The translations under genes and the position numbers were made by a program. Under the pieces are notes generated by a model. That model ran no database searches and had not been told where the DNA came from. It saw only the letters and a list, made by a program, of their open reading frames with translations. A stretch of DNA of 15,503 nt from Desulfobacca acetoxidans (lineage in GTDB: Bacteria; Desulfobacterota; Desulfobaccia; Desulfobaccales; 0-14-0-80-60-11). Location of the stretch: the NCBI GenBank assembly GCA_022736495.1, contig DZCR01000075.1, positions 1-15,503 on the forward strand. Direction: 5' to 3'. Positions within the stretch are counted from its first letter, which is position 1; every line of letters starts with the position of its first letter. Of this stretch, positions 6,398-13,171 are shown in pieces.

Positions 6398-8182
6398 GTG
6401 TTTGATTCACTGGAAGGGCTAAGCCGCACCCATTCATGCAATGCGCTCACCGCGGCGGATAACGGCGTGGAAGTCGTGCTCATGGGCTGGGTGCAGCGGC
6501 GGCGGGACCATGGCGGCCTTATCTTCGTGGACCTCAGGGACCGGGAGGGGCTGACCCAGGTGGTCTTTAACCCCACCATCAACCCCGACACCCACATCAA
6601 AGCCGGGGTACTCCGGGATGAGTACGTCATCGCGGTGCGGGGCCTGGTGAACCTCAGGCCTGAGGACATGATCAACCCCAACCTGCCCACTGGAGAAATC
6701 GAGGTCCTGGTTGAAGAGTTACGCTTCTTGAACTCCTCCAAGACCCCGCCCTTCGAGTTGGAAGACTACAAGGTGGACATCTCCGAGGCCCTGCGGCTAA
6801 AATACCGCTATCTGGACCTGCGCCGCCCCAGTGTCATGAAGAACATCCTTTTCCGGCACCGGGCAGCAGCGGTGACCCGCCAGTTTCTCAACGGCCAGGG
6901 CTTCATCGAGGTGGAAACCCCCATCCTCACCAAGAGCACTCCCGAAGGGGCCCGGGATTACCTGGTGCCCAGCCGGGTGCAGCCGGGGCAGTTCTTCGCC
7001 CTGCCCCAGTCGCCCCAGCTCTTTAAGCAGCTTCTGATGATGGCCGGCCTCGGGCGCTATTACCAGTTGTGCCGCTGCTTCCGGGACGAGGATTTGCGGG
7101 CCGACCGCCAGCCCGAGTTCACCCAGATCGACGTGGAGATGGCCTTCATCACCGAAGCGGACATCATGCACGTAGTAGAAGGGCTCATGGTGGCCCTGTT
7201 TCGGGAACTCAAGGGGATCGACCTCAAACCTCCCTTTCCCCGCCTGACCTACCAGGAATGCCTGGACTGCTTCGGGTTGGACCGCCCGGACACGCGCTTT
7301 GGGCTGGAACTCAAGGATATCACCGACCTGGTTATGGACTCGGAGTTCCGCCAGTTCCGGGAGGTGGTGGACCAGGGCGGCATCGTCAAGGCCTTATGCG
7401 GCCGGGGGTTGGCCAAACTTTCCCGCAAGGATCTGGACGGACTCATCGATCTGGCCGGCGTTTACGGGGCCCGGGGCCTGGCCTGGGTAAAGATTCAGAA
7501 CGAGGGGGCCTGGCAGTCGCCCCTGGCCAAATTTTTCCCCTCAGGGGCCAAGGCGGCCATCAACGGGCGCCTGGAAGCCGAGGAGGGCGACCTGCTCCTC
7601 TTTGTGGCGGATGTCCCCCTGGTGGCCTGCACCGCCATGGGTCAGGTGCGGCTCCATCTGGCGGAGAAAGAAGGGCTTATCCCCGAAGACGCCTTCAACC
7701 TGGTTTGGGTCACCGACTTCCCCATGCTGGAGTATGACAACGAGGCGAGGCGTTTTGTCGCCATGCATCATCCCTTTACGGCCCCCAAGGAAGAAGACTT
7801 GTCTTTGCTTGAGAGCGATCCGGGACGCGTGCGGGCCCGAGCTTACGACCTGGTGCTCAACGGTACGGAGATCGGCGGCGGCAGCATCCGGATCAACCGC
7901 CGGGATATCCAGCAACAGGTCTTTCAGGCGTTAAAAATCGGCACTGAGGAAGCCGAGGAAAAATTCGGTTTTCTCCTGGAGGCCCTGGAATACGGGGCGC
8001 CGCCTCACGGGGGCGTGGCCTTCGGGTTCGACCGTCTGGTGGCCATCCTCTGCGGCGCCAAATCGATCCGGGAGGTCATCGCCTTTCCCAAGACCCAGAA
8101 AGCCGCCTGCCTGGTGACCAAAGCCCCGTCTCCCGTGGCCCTGGAACAACTGCTGGAGTTGGGCCTGAGGGTGGAGAAGTAG
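6398..8182 (+). CDS. aspS: Aspartate-tRNA ligase, bacterial type
   Basis: A 594-residue class II synthetase, the usual length of the bacterial form. I place the start at GTG 6398-6400, which has GAAGGAAA about 7 nt upstream and gives a normal N-terminus; a GTG at 6314 in the same frame lies in a REP-like hairpin. An OB-fold anticodon domain comes first ('GWVQRRRDHGGLIFVDLRDREG', about 30-51 in shortened form). Motif 1 is around 'GFIEVETPILTKSTPEGARDY', and motif 2 is 'CFRDEDLRADRQPEF' (227-241), with the bacterial GAD insertion following. Motif 3 is 'GVAFGFDRLVAIL' near the C-terminus. His38 aligns with His31 of the non-discriminating Pseudomonas aeruginosa enzyme, so it may also charge tRNA-Asn with Asp for the GatCAB route; the position matching Gly82 is Asp90. 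It probably forms an operon with hisS. Confidence 0.96.
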   Translation: MFDSLEGLSRTHSCNALTAADNGVEVVLMGWVQRRRDHGGLIFVDLRDREGLTQVVFNPTINPDTHIKAGVLRDEYVIAVRGLVNLRPEDMINPNLPTGEIEVLVEELRFLNSSKTPPFELEDYKVDISEALRLKYRYLDLRRPSVMKNILFRHRAAAVTRQFLNGQGFIEVETPILTKSTPEGARDYLVPSRVQPGQFFALPQSPQLFKQLLMMAGLGRYYQLCRCFRDEDLRADRQPEFTQIDVEMAFITEADIMHVVEGLMVALFRELKGIDLKPPFPRLTYQECLDCFGLDRPDTRFGLELKDITDLVMDSEFRQFREVVDQGGIVKALCGRGLAKLSRKDLDGLIDLAGVYGARGLAWVKIQNEGAWQSPLAKFFPSGAKAAINGRLEAEEGDLLLFVADVPLVACTAMGQVRLHLAEKEGLIPEDAFNLVWVTDFPMLEYDNEARRFVAMHHPFTAPKEEDLSLLESDPGRVRARAYDLVLNGTEIGGGSIRINRRDIQQQVFQALKIGTEEAEEKFGFLLEALEYGAPPHGGVAFGFDRLVAILCGAKSIREVIAFPKTQKAACLVTKAPSPVALEQLLELGLRVEK

Positions 8183-8319
8183 CTATCAGCAGTTAGCAAT
8201 TAGCAGTTAGTTTTTATAAATTTATTTAGGGGATACGAGAGAGCGATAACACGTTGCAATCCCTCAAAAAATGAAAAATGCCTTAAGCTGACGGCTAAAT
8301 GCTGACAGCTAACGGCTAC
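8179..8319. repeat. MITE-like 141-bp inverted-repeat element abutting aspS
   Basis: Arms of 32 nt at 8179-8210 and 8288-8319 are inverted copies of each other with 24 of 32 matches by hand alignment. Within the arms a GCTAAY-type unit recurs, so each arm is itself quasi-tandem. The 77-bp interior is AT-rich and has no gene. The left arm includes the TAG stop of aspS, and the right arm ends 16 bp before the next gene. A long imperfect stem-loop in RNA is possible. No transposase and no clear target-site duplication are seen. Confidence 0.6.
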
Positions 8320-8335
8320 AAACGGATGGCACAAT

Positions 8336-10165
8336 ATGTCTCGCTGGAACAAAGAACGCCGGTTATTGGATCATGAGCACACCTCTTTTTGGCGCCATAA
8401 ATTGCAGGAGGTGGAAGAGCCCAACCTGATGCGGAACATCTTTCCCTACACCGAAGTGGCCCGCATCGACTTCGATTATAAATTCGTCGTGCCCCAACCC
8501 CCGAAGCAGATGTTGCTCACCGACACCACCTTCCGGGACGGGCAGCAGGCCCGGCCCCCCTACACGGTGCCCCAGATCGTGGATATCTTCGACCTGCTCC
8601 ACCGCCTGTCCGGCCCCAAGGGCATCGTGCGCCAGAGCGAGTTTTTCCTCTATAGCGCTAAGGACAAAGAGGCCGTGCAGCAATGCCGGGAGCGGGGCTA
8701 CGAGTTTCCCCAGATCACTGGCTGGATTCGCGCTCACGCCTCGGACCTGGCCCTGGTAAAAGAGATGGGCCTGACTGAAACCGGCATCCTCACCTCGGTG
8801 TCCGATTATCACATTTTTCTCAAGCTCAAATGGGACCGGAAAAAGGCCATGGAGGATTACCTGGCCATCGTCAAGGCTGCTTTGGCGCAGGGCATTATCC
8901 CTCGCTGCCACATGGAGGACGTGACCCGGGCCGACATCTACGGCTTTTGTGTCCCCTTCGCCATTGAGTTGATGAAACTCCGGGCCGAGTCCGGGATCGA
9001 TATCAAGATCCGCCTCTGCGACACTATGGGCTACGGCGTGCCCTATTGCGGCGCCGCCCTGCCCCGGAGCGTGCCCCGGCTGGTGCGGGCCATGATTGAA
9101 GATGCCGGGGTGCCGGGCCCTCTCCTGGAGTGGCACGGCCACAACGACTTCCACAAAGTCCTGGTCAACAGCGTCACCGCCTGGCTCTACGGCTGCGGCG
9201 CGGTCAACGGCGCCCTGCTGGGCTTCGGCGAACGCACCGGCAACGCCCCCATCGAGGGCATGCTCATGGAGTATATCTCTCTGAGGGGCGCTACTGACGG
9301 CATTGACACCACGGTGATCACCGAGATCGGCGAGTATTTCGAACGGGAACTGCATTATCACATTCCCGCTAATTACCCCTTCGTGGGGAAGAACTTCAAC
9401 AATACCAGCGCCGGGATCCATGCCGACGGTCTTCTCAAAAACGAAGAGATCTACAATGCCTTCGACACCGGCAAGATCCTCAACCGGCCCATCCGGATCA
9501 CTATCACCGACAAATCCGGCAAGGCCGGCATCGTCCACTGGCTCAACACCCGGCTTGAGCTCGAAGGAGACCGGGCCGTGGACAAGAACCACCCCGGCGT
9601 GGCCAAAATCTTCAAGCGCATCATGGAAATGTACGAGTCCGGCCGCTGCACCTCCATCTCCGACGAAGAGATGGAGAAGATGGCCCGCCGCTACCTTTCC
9701 GAGCTTTTTGTCTCCGAGTTCGACCAGCTCAAACAAAAGGCCTACAAACTGGCGGCCCACCTGGCGGCCGACCTGGCGTTGGCAGACGACATCCGTTCCA
9801 TGGACCCGGCCCGCATGGAGCCGATCCTCCAGAAGGACCTGGATAACTTCCCCTTCATCCAGTTCATGTATGTCGTCAACCTGGACGGCCGCAAAATCAC
9901 CCGGAACATCACCCACATCGTGGACCGGGCCAAGTACGCCGAAATGAAACTGGACGAAGACCTGTCCAACCGTTCCTGGTTCATCGAACCCATCAAGACC
10001 GGCAAGGCCTTCGTCTCGGACTTCTATACTTCCCGGTTTACCGGCGCCCTGTGCATCACCGTAAGCGTGCCGGTGCATAACGACGCCGATGAAATCCAAG
10101 GCGTCCTGGGCATGGACATCCGCTTCGAAGCCCTGGCCAAGATGGAGCAGGAAGGCGAGATCTGA
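8336..10165 (+). CDS. DRE-TIM acyltransferase (Re-citrate-synthase-like) fused to a C-terminal Cache/PAS-like sensor domain
   Basis: A 609-residue protein. Residues ~57-400 form an HMGL/DRE-TIM barrel: 'DTTFRDGQQ' (63-71) with catalytic Arg67 and metal ligand Asp68, metal ligands His267/His269 in 'WHGHND', 'GFGERTGNAPIEG' (297-309) and 'SAGIHADGLLKNEEIY' (358-373). The blocks 'RQSEFFLYSAKDKEAV' and 'SDYHIF' resemble what I recall of Re-citrate synthases (acetyl-CoA + oxaloacetate to citrate in anaerobes), often mislabelled as isopropylmalate or homocitrate synthase. A helical linker (~440-500) leads to residues ~505-600, 'MYVVNLDGRKITRN...SWFIEPIKTGKAFVSDFY...TGALCITVSVPV...GVLGMDIRFE'. That resembles the Cache/PAS-like ligand-binding domain of chemoreceptors, but no membrane segment or signal peptide is present. 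Allosteric control by a small molecule is inferred. The LeuA regulatory domain of isopropylmalate synthases is absent. The ATG at 8336 has only a weak upstream GGATGG. Fold is secure; exact reaction ~0.6. Confidence 0.85.
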   Translation: MSRWNKERRLLDHEHTSFWRHKLQEVEEPNLMRNIFPYTEVARIDFDYKFVVPQPPKQMLLTDTTFRDGQQARPPYTVPQIVDIFDLLHRLSGPKGIVRQSEFFLYSAKDKEAVQQCRERGYEFPQITGWIRAHASDLALVKEMGLTETGILTSVSDYHIFLKLKWDRKKAMEDYLAIVKAALAQGIIPRCHMEDVTRADIYGFCVPFAIELMKLRAESGIDIKIRLCDTMGYGVPYCGAALPRSVPRLVRAMIEDAGVPGPLLEWHGHNDFHKVLVNSVTAWLYGCGAVNGALLGFGERTGNAPIEGMLMEYISLRGATDGIDTTVITEIGEYFERELHYHIPANYPFVGKNFNNTSAGIHADGLLKNEEIYNAFDTGKILNRPIRITITDKSGKAGIVHWLNTRLELEGDRAVDKNHPGVAKIFKRIMEMYESGRCTSISDEEMEKMARRYLSELFVSEFDQLKQKAYKLAAHLAADLALADDIRSMDPARMEPILQKDLDNFPFIQFMYVVNLDGRKITRNITHIVDRAKYAEMKLDEDLSNRSWFIEPIKTGKAFVSDFYTSRFTGALCITVSVPVHNDADEIQGVLGMDIRFEALAKMEQEGEI

Positions 10166-10178
10166 GCGGCGTCCCGGT

Positions 10179-10220
10179 TTTAAAGCCCCCCTTTGCAAAA
10201 GGGGGGGCGGGGGGATTTAA
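10179..10220. repeat. Poly-C/poly-G hairpin element
   Basis: TTTAAAG followed by six C and TTT (stem to 10194), loop GCA, then AAA, seven G and C (10198-10208), a second G run and ATTTAA. The ten-base stem is nearly perfect and the outer ends TTTAAA/ATTTAA also pair roughly. Similar short elements are common dispersed repeats in many bacterial genomes. It lies 13 bp after the stop of the acyltransferase gene and could help end that transcript, but there is no U-run. Confidence 0.6.
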
Positions 10221-10273
10221 GAATCAACCCTCGTCGCAATGCTTTTGTGGCAAATGAGAGCGGTAAATCATCC

Positions 10274-10302
10274 GGGCGCCCCAGGTGGGCGCCCTTTGTT
10301 TC
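10274..10302 (+). terminator. Terminator-like hairpin downstream of the acyltransferase gene
   Basis: An 8-bp perfect stem GGGCGCCC (10274-10281) with loop CAGGT and stem GGGCGCCC (10287-10294) is followed by TTTGTTTC. The U-run is interrupted by one G, so the terminator is plausible rather than ideal. It would separate the acyltransferase transcript from the mutase unit. Confidence 0.6.
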
Positions 10303-10458
10303 TCTGCTGCTCCCTGCTTCTCAGCCGTGTTTGTAAGAAAATTTTTGACAAGAAATTCAGGAAATCTCCGATATGCAGTGGCTCGCCGGTCAGATAAGCT
10401 AATTGGGGTTAGGTATTTTAAGGCTCGAGGGAAAACCTTTTCCTATTAAGATATTTGA

Positions 10459-10486
10459 TTGAGGTAAAGTTCACCCATTTTATAAA
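10459..10486 (+). promoter_or_regulatory. Candidate promoter of the mutase genes
   Basis: TTGAGG (10459-10464), 16-nt spacer, TATAAA (10481-10486): 4 of 6 and 5 of 6 matches to the sigma-70 consensus. The start of transcription would lie near 10493, leaving a leader of about 105 nt. Confidence 0.4.
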
Positions 10487-10598
10487 ACCTGATGGAAATA
10501 CCTCGGCAACGTTAAATGCCCCAAACTAAACCTTTATGCTCAGGATAGTTGCGTTTCTTTTAACCGAAAACTGAAAACGGTTTCAGGGAGGACAGTGC

Positions 10599-12275
10599 AT
10601 GTCTGATAAAGAGCAGTTGGAACGCATCAAAGAAGCCAAGGCCAAATATGATGAAAAGGTGGCCAAGGCGTTGCAGAAGATGCCGGAACGCAAAGCGGAT
10701 TTTGCCAACACGTCGGGCATCCCCGTCAACCGGGTTTACACTCCCCTGGACATGGCCGAGTTCGACTACCTGAAGCAGTTGGGTCTGCCCGGAGCCTATC
10801 CCTATACCCGGGCGGTCCAACCCACCGCCTATCGCGGCCGCTTCTGGACCATGCGGCAGTACGCCGGCTTTGCCACCGCCGAGGAAACCAACGAACGCTA
10901 CCACTTCCTCTTGAAATCCGGTCAGACCGGCCTGTCGGTGGCCTTCGACCTCCCCACCCAGATCGGCTATGATTCCGATCACCCTCTGGCCCAGGGCGAA
11001 GTGGGCAAGGTCGGGGTCTGCATCGACTCCTTGTGGGACATGGAGCGCCTCTTCCAGGGCATCCCCCTGGACCAGGTGTCCACTTCCATGACCATCAATT
11101 CCCCCTGCGCCGTCATTATGGCCATGTACCTGGCCGTGGCCGAAAAGCAAGGCGTCCCCTTCAATAAACTCCGGGGCACGGTGCAAAACGACATCCTGAA
11201 GGAATACCCGGCCCGGGGAACCTACATTTTTGCCCCCCGGCCCTCCATGCGCCTCATCACCGACATCTTCGCCTACTGCACCCAGGAAGTGCCCCAGTGG
11301 AATACCATCAGCATCAGCGGCTACCACATCCGGGAGGCCGGCTCCACTGCGGTGCAGGAAGTCGCCTTCACCCTGGCCAACGGTATCGCCTACGTCGAGG
11401 CGGCCATCCAGGCGGGCATGAAGGTGGATGAGTTCGGGCCCCGGCTTTCCTTCTTCTTCAACTCCCATTCCGACTTCCTGGAAGAAGTGGCCAAATACCG
11501 GGCCGCCCGCCGCTTGTGGGCCAAGATCATGAAGGAGCGCTTCAACGCCGCCGACCCCCGCTCCCTGATGCTGCGCTTCCATACCCAGACCGCCGGCTGC
11601 TCCCTCACCGCCCAACAGCCCCTCAACAACATCATGCGGGTGGCCTTCCAGGCCATGAGCGCCGTTTTGGGCGGCACCCAGTCCCTGCACACCAACTCCT
11701 TTGACGAAGCCTTGGCCCTGCCTTCCGAACTGGCGGTCCAGGTGGCCCTGCGCACCCAGCAGGTGGTGGCTTACGAGACCAACGTCTGCGACACCATCGA
11801 CCCCCTGGCGGGTTCCTATTATCTGGAAAATCTCACCGACGCCGTGGAGGCGAAAGCCCAGGAATACATCGACCAGATCGACCGCATGGGCGGCGCGGTG
11901 GCGGCTATCGAAAAGGGCTTCATCCAGAAAGAGATCGCAGCCAGCGCCTACAAGTTCCAGCAGGAGATCGAAAAAGGCCAGCGCATCATCGTGGGCTTAA
12001 ACCGCTTCCAGACCCACGAAGAAAAACCCACCGGCCTCCTCAAGGTTGACCCGGAAGTGGGCGCAAAACAGATTGCCCGCCTTCAGGAACTGAAGGCCGC
12101 CCGGGACAACGCTGCGGTGGCCCAGGCCCTGGCTGAACTCAAGGCCGCGGCCCAAGGCACCGATGCGCTCATGCCGCCCATCTTAAAGGCCGTTAAAGCC
12201 CTGGCCTCCCTGGGCGAGGTCTGCGACACCTTGCGGGAAGTCTTCGGCGAATACGAAGCCCCGGCGCTGATGTAG
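10599..12275 (+). CDS. Methylmalonyl-CoA mutase, catalytic (large) subunit
   Basis: A 558-residue protein covering only the substrate-binding TIM-barrel part of a B12-dependent acyl-CoA mutase; the B12 domain is a separate downstream gene. Conserved blocks are '[15 protein letters not shown]' (67-81), '[18 protein letters not shown]' (84-101), '[19 protein letters not shown]' (111-129), 'STSMTIN' (161-167), '[11 protein letters not shown]' (193-203), '[10 protein letters not shown]' (215-224) and '[11 protein letters not shown]' (238-248), with catalytic His243. Tyr78 and Arg218 match positions that in methylmalonyl-CoA mutase bind the free carboxylate, which argues against isobutyryl-CoA mutase. 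It would interconvert succinyl-CoA and (R)-methylmalonyl-CoA in propionate metabolism. The C-terminal ~80 residues are helical and alanine-rich. The ATG has AGGGAGGA 6 nt upstream. It is followed after 131 bp by its B12-binding partner. No meaB or epimerase gene is in view. Confidence 0.95.
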   Translation: MSDKEQLERIKEAKAKYDEKVAKALQKMPERKADFANTSGIPVNRVYTPLDMAEFDYLKQLGLPGAYPYTRAVQPTAYRGRFWTMRQYAGFATAEETNERYHFLLKSGQTGLSVAFDLPTQIGYDSDHPLAQGEVGKVGVCIDSLWDMERLFQGIPLDQVSTSMTINSPCAVIMAMYLAVAEKQGVPFNKLRGTVQNDILKEYPARGTYIFAPRPSMRLITDIFAYCTQEVPQWNTISISGYHIREAGSTAVQEVAFTLANGIAYVEAAIQAGMKVDEFGPRLSFFFNSHSDFLEEVAKYRAARRLWAKIMKERFNAADPRSLMLRFHTQTAGCSLTAQQPLNNIMRVAFQAMSAVLGGTQSLHTNSFDEALALPSELAVQVALRTQQVVAYETNVCDTIDPLAGSYYLENLTDAVEAKAQEYIDQIDRMGGAVAAIEKGFIQKEIAASAYKFQQEIEKGQRIIVGLNRFQTHEEKPTGLLKVDPEVGAKQIARLQELKAARDNAAVAQALAELKAAAQGTDALMPPILKAVKALASLGEVCDTLREVFGEYEAPALM

Positions 12276-12281
12276 AAGTCC

Positions 12282-12367
12282 AAGGTTCAAGGTTAAAAGT
12301 TCAAAGCTTAGTGTTACAAGTCCAGCAGGGAGATGCATTTAACTTTGAACTCTGAGCTTTGAACTAA
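12282..12367. repeat. MITE-like 86-bp inverted-repeat element between mutase subunit genes
   Basis: Arms of 29 nt (12282-12310 and 12339-12367) are inverted copies matching at roughly 20 of 29 positions. Each is built of repeated GTTCAAAG-type units (AAGGTTCAAGG..AAGTTCAAAG; CTTTGAAC twice in the right arm). It begins 6 bp after the mutase stop codon. There is no coding capacity. It could form a stem-loop in the mRNA between the two subunit genes. Confidence 0.6.
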
Positions 12368-12406
12368 TTAAGAATTCTCATCCACCCCACGGATAAGGAG
12401 ATAACA

Positions 12407-12811
12407 ATGCCGGAAGAAAGAAAAATCAGGGTCTTGGCCGCCAAGCCCGGTTTAGACGGGCATGATCGCGGCATCAAGGTCATCTGTGCGGCCTTGCGGG
12501 ATGCCGGCATGGAAGTGATATACACCGGCCTCAGGCAAACCCCGGAGCAGATCGTCGCGGCGGCCCTCCAGGAAGACGCCGACGTCATTGCCATGAGCGT
12601 GCTCTCCGGAGCCCACAACTACCTGTTTCCCAAGGTTTTGGACCTGGTGAAGGAAAAGGGCATCGGCGATGTCCTGGTCATGGGCGGCGGCATCATCCCC
12701 GATGAAGACATTCCGCCGCTAAAGACCGCCGGCATCGCCGCCATCTTCGGCCCCGGCACCGACACCGGCGACATCATCGGCTTCATCCAAGAACACGTCC
12801 GCCAGCGCTAA
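12407..12811 (+). CDS. Methylmalonyl-CoA mutase, cobalamin-binding (small) subunit
   Basis: A 134-residue stand-alone B12-binding domain with a flavodoxin-like fold. The signature is '[10 protein letters not shown]' (13-22), the DxHxxG motif in which His19 would ligate the cobalt (Asp17, Gly22). 'SVLSGAH' (about 64-70) and '[12 protein letters not shown]' (about 91-102), which cradle the nucleotide tail, follow. It ends with '[15 protein letters not shown]'. It pairs with the 558-residue catalytic subunit just upstream to make the active mutase, the two-gene layout seen in archaea and many anaerobic bacteria. AAGGAG lies 6 nt before the ATG, so translation is independent of the upstream gene despite the inverted-repeat element between them. 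A role with another mutase is possible, but adjacency and sequence type make this assignment strong. Confidence 0.96.
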   Translation: MPEERKIRVLAAKPGLDGHDRGIKVICAALRDAGMEVIYTGLRQTPEQIVAAALQEDADVIAMSVLSGAHNYLFPKVLDLVKEKGIGDVLVMGGGIIPDEDIPPLKTAGIAAIFGPGTDTGDIIGFIQEHVRQR

Positions 12812-12833
12812 GCAGGACGACAAGCATCGGTGC

Positions 12834-12912
12834 GCCCGCGCACCATACACAAAATGGCACAGGCCTCCGGCCTGGGTTCATCAGTACTTCGTATGGGCGG
12901 ACGTGTCCGCCC
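12834..12912. repeat. REP-like hairpin pair, outward-facing copy
   Basis: Left hairpin GGTGCG-CCCG-CGCACC followed by CCATAC (12843-12848). Right part GTATGG (12891-12896), the inverse of CCATAC, opens the hairpin GGGCGGAC-GT-GTCCGCCC. A short palindrome AGGCC-TCC-GGCCT lies between. The sequence style (GTAxGGGCGnAC) is that of the elements at 4871 and 6310, but here the GTA ends face inwards. The right hairpin doubles as a terminator. Confidence 0.5.
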
Positions 12913-12918
12913 TTTTTT
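12895..12918 (+). terminator. Rho-independent terminator of the mutase unit
   Basis: A perfect 8-bp stem GGGCGGAC (12895-12902) / GTCCGCCC (12905-12912) is directly followed by six T (12913-12918). The effective loop is CGTG. This is the strongest terminator in the window and lies 83 bp after the small-subunit stop. Confidence 0.85.
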
Positions 12919-13075
12919 GCGGCTCATAGAACCCTTAGTGGCCTTGGAAAATGATAAGGAATCGGTCTCTTCGACTACAGGCATGCCCCACGAAAACCAT
13001 TTTTAAAAAAAATTTTCAATAGAACGCATCCACCGGCAGGAAGTCGAAGGCTGACGATAAAAATCTCTCTTTTCC

Positions 13076-13103
13076 TTGACAATTAAAATAATCGTTCTTA
13101 ATT
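13076..13103 (+). promoter_or_regulatory. -35 box with overlapping AT dyad upstream of the flavin-binding protein gene
   Basis: A perfect TTGACA (13076-13081) is followed by an AT-rich spacer and no clear -10; TAATTA-like runs near 13099-13108 are the only candidates. A dyad AATTAA (13081-13086) / TTAATT (13098-13103) with 11 nt between starts on the last base of the -35, where a bound regulator would block polymerase. The family of the regulator cannot be told. Confidence 0.35.
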
Positions 13104-13171
13104 AATAACTTATTTGGAGATTTAACGACCTGTCGACCGGGCCTGGAATCACCGCCCGAGGGAGAACCAAG

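Larger units (their letters stand above)
10166..10598. other. 433-bp intergenic region before the mutase gene
   Basis: No protein gene or tRNA is apparent. It holds, in order, a G/C-run hairpin (10179-10220), a terminator-like hairpin (10274-10302), an AT-rich stretch with an isolated TTGACA (10345-10350) lacking a convincing -10, a better promoter candidate (10459-10486), and a leader of about 105 nt ending in two mutually exclusive small hairpins near the ribosome binding site. I found no B12-box of a cobalamin riboswitch. Confidence 0.7.
12812..13171. other. 360-bp intergenic region after the mutase unit
   Basis: No gene or tRNA is apparent. Its left half has GC hairpins of the REP-like family, including a strong terminator. 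Its right half turns AT-rich and carries a TTGACA with an overlapping dyad just upstream of the flavin-binding protein gene. The stretch 12919-13070 shows nothing I can name. Confidence 0.7.

Noticed and set aside
8179..8319. CRISPR-like repeats around GCTAA units and a single CGTTGCAATCCCTCA-like string
   Set aside because: Units are short, degenerate and arranged as one inverted repeat; there are no regular spacers and the string occurs once.
8363..10198. A 611-codon open frame on the minus strand opposite the acyltransferase gene
   Set aside because: It mirrors the GC-rich codons of the plus-strand gene; its protein is rich in Gly, His and Val with no recognisable domain, while the plus strand shows clear catalytic motifs.
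10345..10373. TTGACA at 10345-10350 as a promoter
   Set aside because: No acceptable -10 within 16-19 nt (best GATATG, 3 of 6); the downstream TTGAGG/TATAAA pair is better.
10493..10598. Cobalamin riboswitch in the leader of the B12-dependent mutase
   Set aside because: No B12-box or cobalamin riboswitch core pattern could be found, and the leader of about 105 nt is short for that class.
10560..11690. A 376-codon minus-strand open frame opposite the mutase gene
   Set aside because: Antisense shadow of a highly conserved gene; low-complexity Gly/His/Val composition and no domain.
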